Assembly: GCF_000406965.1 (NCBI RefSeq) | Contig: NZ_KE136368.1 | Span: 183,746 to 219,991, forward strand | Direction of reading: 5' to 3' | DNA length: 36,246 bases | Origin: Enterococcus avium ATCC 14025 | GTDB taxonomy: Bacteria; Bacillota; Bacilli; Lactobacillales; Enterococcaceae | Shown: positions 33,189 to 36,246 of the stretch, one piece after another | Position numbering within the stretch: position 1 is the first letter of the stretch | How the letters are laid out: each line of letters opens with the position of its first letter | Made by a program: the position numbers and the translations under genes | Notes under the pieces: generated by a model | Told to the model about the DNA's origin: nothing | The model's database searches: none | Seen by the model: only the letters and a program-made list of their open reading frames with translations

Positions 33189-33500
33189 GTGAGTGAAAAG
33201 TATTATCGAGTACGGACGGCCGCAAAGTTGATTGACTTGGAATTCTCTTCAAGGACACTGTATTCGTGGATCGCAAAAATTGAAAAACGGACTACTTATC
33301 GTTTCTTACGAAAGGATATTTTGAGGAATGGGATTCCTGTGAGTCAAATTTTACTGACAGAAGAAGATATTTTATTGTTGAAAAAGCTTTATCGGTTGAG
33401 AAATGGGGAGAGGAAAGAGTTAACGGCTGCGATTTTCGCCACCTTTTTGTCACCGGAAGAGCTTGCAGAACGATTAATGATTGAAGAAAACATTTTATAA
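33189..33500 (+). CDS. Small HTH (MerR/excisionase-like) protein
   Basis: This 103-residue protein starts at a GTG with GAGGTGAT upstream. The N-terminal part YYRVRTAAKLIDLEFSSRTLYSWIAKIE looks like a winged or MerR-like HTH. A Leu-rich helical part (EEDILLLKKLYRLRNGE) follows. It lies between the coupling ATPase gene and oriT, so a role as relaxase accessory or local regulator is plausible. It is not recognised as a Tn916 protein. Confidence 0.6.
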   Translation: MSEKYYRVRTAAKLIDLEFSSRTLYSWIAKIEKRTTYRFLRKDILRNGIPVSQILLTEEDILLLKKLYRLRNGERKELTAAIFATFLSPEELAERLMIEENIL

Positions 33501-33896
33501 AAAAAGATCCACTGTAGATACTGGAGGGGGAACTATGCCCGCATAGCCATGCACTCAGTAGAGCGTGGCGTTTGCACTGGCAGCGGCGCCAGCCGCGTAT
33601 GGCAAGGGCAAACGCACACGCCAAGTGTGTGCGTGGATGGTTTAGGGCAGGCGCTTGCGCCTGCCCTAAACCGTTACCCCCCAGTATCTAATAGGGGGGG
33701 TAGAAATAAAATAACGAAACAAAAAAAGCTCAATGAAGAGCGCTATGGCAAGCTTCATCGAAGATGAACGTTTGTGTCCTTTTTAACGATTTTGAAGGGA
33801 CACAAAAATGAGAAATCAACCATACCAAGGGGTTTATGACTCTTTTTGAAGAGACAAAAAAAGTAGATTTCGTTATTTAATTGAGGTGTAGGGAAA
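33501..33896. other. Gene-free oriT and leader region of the relaxase gene
   Basis: No real gene is present; an apparent frame at 33549-33767 is only the translation of repeat DNA. The left half is GC-rich and full of inverted repeats. The right half has an inverted repeat TTTGTGTCC (33771-33779) with GGACACAAA (33798-33806) and a smaller one near 33840-33856. These could be a single-strand origin or relaxase binding sites. Confidence 0.6.
33553..33701 (+). other. oriT: Origin of transfer (oriT), Tn916/ICEBs1 type
   Basis: The core is CCCCCC (33677-33682), loop AGTATCTAATA, then GGGGGGG (33694-33700). It closely resembles the nick-site hairpins of Tn916 and ICEBs1, where the relaxase cuts within a similar TCTAA or GCTAA loop. 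Upstream is a 34-base perfect inverted repeat (33639-33672) and further pairs: GCGTTTGC near 33568 with GCAAACGC near 33607, and CGCACAC with GTGTGCG near 33613-33633. The location between the coupling ATPase and relaxase genes matches the family. Confidence 0.8.
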
Positions 33897-35147
33897 TTGG
33901 AGCCTAAAGAACTGCGAAATTATCGATACAAATTTGGGTTATCCAATGCGAAGACTGGAAAACAAAAACCAGTCTCTCAACGAAAATTTGCACAAATACT
34001 GGACATCTCTTTGTCCTATTACAAAAAAATGGAACAAGGCAAGCGCTCGATTCCGGAAGAGGTGAAACAAAAGCTCGAAGAGTATTTTCGTGTCTACATG
34101 AAACATGGGATAGAAATGCGAGTCATGATTGATTATTTGCGTTTGTCTTTTTTTGATGCAGCACCTAAAGATATTATCCAGCGAGTGTTAGGCATGGATG
34201 AGTTAGAGTTTGAAACCCGTTCAACAGGACTCTACATGTTTGACCAAGTATCTGTACGAGGGAATATCTGGGTGTTTTGGCATACAAAGGAAACAACGAA
34301 AAATGTACTGATTCAATTCTCAGGGCAAGGTTGTCGTGAGTACGAAATGGTATTGAATGAACGAAAAACAGACTGGCAGGAATACTTATTGAACCTTTGG
34401 CAAAAACAAGGAATGCTAGAAAGTTGTTATAGCCGTGTGCAATGCAGCAGAATTGATATTGCTATTGATGAAATGTGGATGCGAGAAGATGAAGAATACT
34501 TTGATTTGTTTTCCATTTTGGAAAAGGAACACAAAGGATTGATCGAAGACAGTTTTAAATTATTTGAAAACTATGGTGGATACTATACGGAATCAGGGGT
34601 AGCTAGAAACAAAGGACTATCCCTTTATTTTGGTTCAAGAAAATCACCAATGTTCTTCAACTTCTATGAAAAACGGTATGAGATTGCCAATCGTGAGCGG
34701 ATTTCTGTAGAAGATGCCTTACTAAAATACGGTATCTACAATCGCTACGAATTGCGTTGTGCTGCGGAAAAAGCAACCGAGATTATTGATCGCTTTATTA
34801 CCGGAACGAACTTAGGTGAGATCGGTGCGGGATTGATCAACGATAAATTAACGGTTTATGACTTGCTTGATTCAGAATCAAGAATTGTGAATGAGCGTTG
34901 GGCTAAAATGTTTCGAACCGTCAAAGAGTTGAATTTTTCCATGAAGGCAGAAAAGTTTTCAATCGAACGGGCGGAACGTTGGTTTGAGACCCAAGTAGCG
35001 CCCACACTAAAGCTGCTAAAAATTGTCGATGAACTTTCCGGCAGAGATTTTGTGAATGCGACGATTGAAAATGTTGAATTGAGTGAAGACAAAGAAAGCT
35101 ATCTTACTTGGTTTCAATCATCAGGAGGTGATTTAGTTGGAGGATAA
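33897..35147 (+). CDS. mobT: Rep_trans-family relaxase (MobT, Tn916 Orf20-like)
   Basis: This 416-residue protein nicks oriT and pilots the strand in conjugation. An N-terminal HTH (about 25-60, SQRKFAQILDISLSYYKKMEQGKR) binds oriT. The Rep_trans domain follows with CSRIDIAIDE (183-192) and the likely nucleophilic tyrosine in NFYEKRYE (Y257; Y261 is the alternative). The start is a TTG with GAGGTG nine bases upstream. It is most like plasmid rolling-circle Rep proteins and Orf20 of Tn916. The frame is intact, so nicking ability should remain even if tcpA is disrupted. Confidence 0.9.
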   Translation: MEPKELRNYRYKFGLSNAKTGKQKPVSQRKFAQILDISLSYYKKMEQGKRSIPEEVKQKLEEYFRVYMKHGIEMRVMIDYLRLSFFDAAPKDIIQRVLGMDELEFETRSTGLYMFDQVSVRGNIWVFWHTKETTKNVLIQFSGQGCREYEMVLNERKTDWQEYLLNLWQKQGMLESCYSRVQCSRIDIAIDEMWMREDEEYFDLFSILEKEHKGLIEDSFKLFENYGGYYTESGVARNKGLSLYFGSRKSPMFFNFYEKRYEIANRERISVEDALLKYGIYNRYELRCAAEKATEIIDRFITGTNLGEIGAGLINDKLTVYDLLDSESRIVNERWAKMFRTVKELNFSMKAEKFSIERAERWFETQVAPTLKLLKIVDELSGRDFVNATIENVELSEDKESYLTWFQSSGGDLVGG

Positions 35148-35685
35148 CAAGGACTACCTCTTTTCAGGAATCAATCATTGTCAGAAAAAAATCGAAGCAA
35201 TTGATCAACGTATTCGAGCGTTGAGTGTCTTCAATTATTCGATGGATTTGATTGAACGAATTCTCGAACGTGGTGAATTTCAGGATGACCCGGCATGGCA
35301 AGAAATTGCACGACTGCTGGAGGTAAGGAAAAGTTATGAACTCAAATTGGAGGAGTTAAATTGGCAAGTAAAACCAAGCAATTTGAGCCAGATTGAATTT
35401 TATTCTTTTTGCGTTCCGAAAAAAGCTTTGATAGCGGTGAAGGTAGGTGTGAAGCCATTACGAGTTTACTCAAACTGTGTAGCCGAAGTATATAACCAGC
35501 AGGTAGGATTTATTCTTTTGTCTGTTGATGAAGTTCAAAAAGTATTGAGACAATCCATTTGTGAAGAAACAAAACTTGCAGTGACTGAGGAAATTATCCA
35601 AAAAGAGTTACTTGATCTTGGTCGTTACGCTAACGAACCCTTTTATCAAGGATCGGTTTTACTAATAGAAAATATATTTGTTTAG
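35137..35685 (+). CDS. Unknown ICE protein, coiled coil plus C-terminal domain
   Basis: This 182-residue protein is not recognised. The first 75 residues are helical and charged (QKKIEAIDQRIRAL, then ARLLEVRKSYELKLEEL), likely a coiled coil; the rest is mixed alpha/beta with two Cys. A TTG start with AGGAGGTGA overlaps the relaxase gene by 11 bases, a sign of coupled production and perhaps a relaxase partner. Tn916 has small unassigned genes at this place. Confidence 0.6.
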   Translation: MEDNKDYLFSGINHCQKKIEAIDQRIRALSVFNYSMDLIERILERGEFQDDPAWQEIARLLEVRKSYELKLEELNWQVKPSNLSQIEFYSFCVPKKALIAVKVGVKPLRVYSNCVAEVYNQQVGFILLSVDEVQKVLRQSICEETKLAVTEEIIQKELLDLGRYANEPFYQGSVLLIENIFV

Positions 35686-35696
35686 GAGTGTGTCTG

Positions 35697-36182
35697 ATGG
35701 AAGCACAAATATATATAGCTAATTTGTCTAAATATGTCAGTGGAACTATTCAAGGCGGCTGGTTTGACCTACCAGTGGACTACTCTGATATTGTCACAAA
35801 ACTAGGTCTAAATGAATCCGAAGAGGAAACCATTATTTTGGATTCGGATACGCCATTTACTGTGAGTCAATACGATAGTTTGGATCGTTTAAATGAATTG
35901 TATGAACAATATTCGGAATTACCCAGTGCGGTACGAGATCATGCCAAAGAATTAATCGGAGATTTATTTGATTCAGAAGAGGATTTATTAGAAAATGCTG
36001 ACAATGTGACTTTCATATCCGAGGTTGATACAGATAAAAAGTTGGGCGAGTATTGGATAGATCAGGGATTCATTACTGTACCAAGTGAATTACGTTGGTA
36101 TGTTGATGAAGAGTTAATTGGACGAGATACTCGATTAGATGGGCAATTTCTTTATGTCGCAGGAGGCTGTTTCATGAAATAG
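35697..36182 (+). CDS. ardA: ArdA antirestriction protein
   Basis: This 161-residue, highly acidic protein mimics bent B-form DNA and blocks type I restriction enzymes, which protects the incoming ICE. The family signatures IYIANLSKY, GGWFDLP and GEYWIDQGFI are clear. It corresponds to Orf18 of Tn916. The ATG at 35697 has AGGAG seven bases upstream and gives the normal length; an in-frame GTG at 35688 does not. Confidence 0.93.
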   Translation: MEAQIYIANLSKYVSGTIQGGWFDLPVDYSDIVTKLGLNESEEETIILDSDTPFTVSQYDSLDRLNELYEQYSELPSAVRDHAKELIGDLFDSEEDLLENADNVTFISEVDTDKKLGEYWIDQGFITVPSELRWYVDEELIGRDTRLDGQFLYVAGGCFMK

Positions 36183-36215
36183 CTCTTCTTTTGTTAGAAA
36201 GGTGTTTCTCATACG

Positions 36216-36246
36216 ATGGAGTTGATCAAATATGCAGGTTCCTTTC
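36216..36246 (+). CDS. Start of the next ICE gene (partial)
   Basis: An ATG at 36216 with AGAAAGGTG upstream opens a frame (MELIKYAGSF) that leaves the window after ten codons. By position it would be the Orf17/TcpE-type conjugation membrane protein, but ten residues cannot confirm this. Confidence 0.35.
   Translation, partial: MELIKYAGSF

Noticed and set aside
33549-33767. 72-codon frame in the oriT region
   Set aside because: It lies across inverted repeats and the nick hairpin and has no convincing ribosome site; the sequence is explained by oriT.

Overview
The window looks like low-GC Gram-positive DNA from an Enterococcus. The strongest evidence is a complete Na+-pumping V-type ATPase operon in the order F-I-K-E-C-G-A-B-D followed by J, which is the gene order known from Enterococcus hirae. 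Its rotor subunit keeps every Na+ ligand known from that species. Strong GGAGG ribosome sites, GTG/TTG starts and an RpoE delta subunit with an acidic tail agree. Species is not assigned; several Ntp residues differ from the E. hirae sequences as I remember them.

Layout. 1-207: 5' end of an ISL3-family insertion sequence cut by the window edge. 252-3138 (minus): MacB-type ABC exporter pair and a class I glutamine amidotransferase-like hydrolase. About 3160-4800: IS110-family element with a long structured 5' non-coding region that may be its bridge RNA. 4980-15071: ntp operon, with a terminator-like hairpin in its leader and another between ntpD and ntpJ. 15076-20938: housekeeping block (glyoxalase-like VOC protein, Nudix hydrolase, HD-domain triphosphohydrolase with a LipL-type octanoyltransferase, a DUF1934 protein, rpoE) and a CYP152-type fatty-acid peroxygenase. 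20939-25870: accessory stretch of small unknown genes, decayed genes, a phage-type endolysin tail and an intact ISL3-family element with an 8-bp target duplication. 25870-25910: 3' fragment of a tRNA gene (probably Arg, CCG) that reads as an attachment site. From there to the right edge lies the start of a Tn916-like integrative conjugative element (ICE): two DUF961 genes, a TcpA/FtsK coupling ATPase, a small HTH protein, oriT, a Rep_trans relaxase, ardA and the start of another gene.

The ICE carries nested insertions. An IS200-type element sits upstream of its first gene. A group II intron splits tcpA, and an IS3-family element with a 3-bp duplication splits the intron's reverse transcriptase. 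Removing the IS3 element plus one AAG restores a 602-codon intron protein. Removing the intron restores a 499-residue TcpA in frame. In the present state conjugation probably depends on splicing help in trans.

A shared design stands out. At least three insertion sequences (both ISL3-type elements and the IS200-type element) carry an inverted repeat whose 3' arm covers the transposase ribosome site and/or start codon. In the two ISL3 elements the 5' arm lies upstream of the predicted transcription start, so only read-through transcripts from outside could fold. The other regulatory signal worth testing is the ntp leader, where a long hairpin ending in a U-run competes with an upstream complementary segment.
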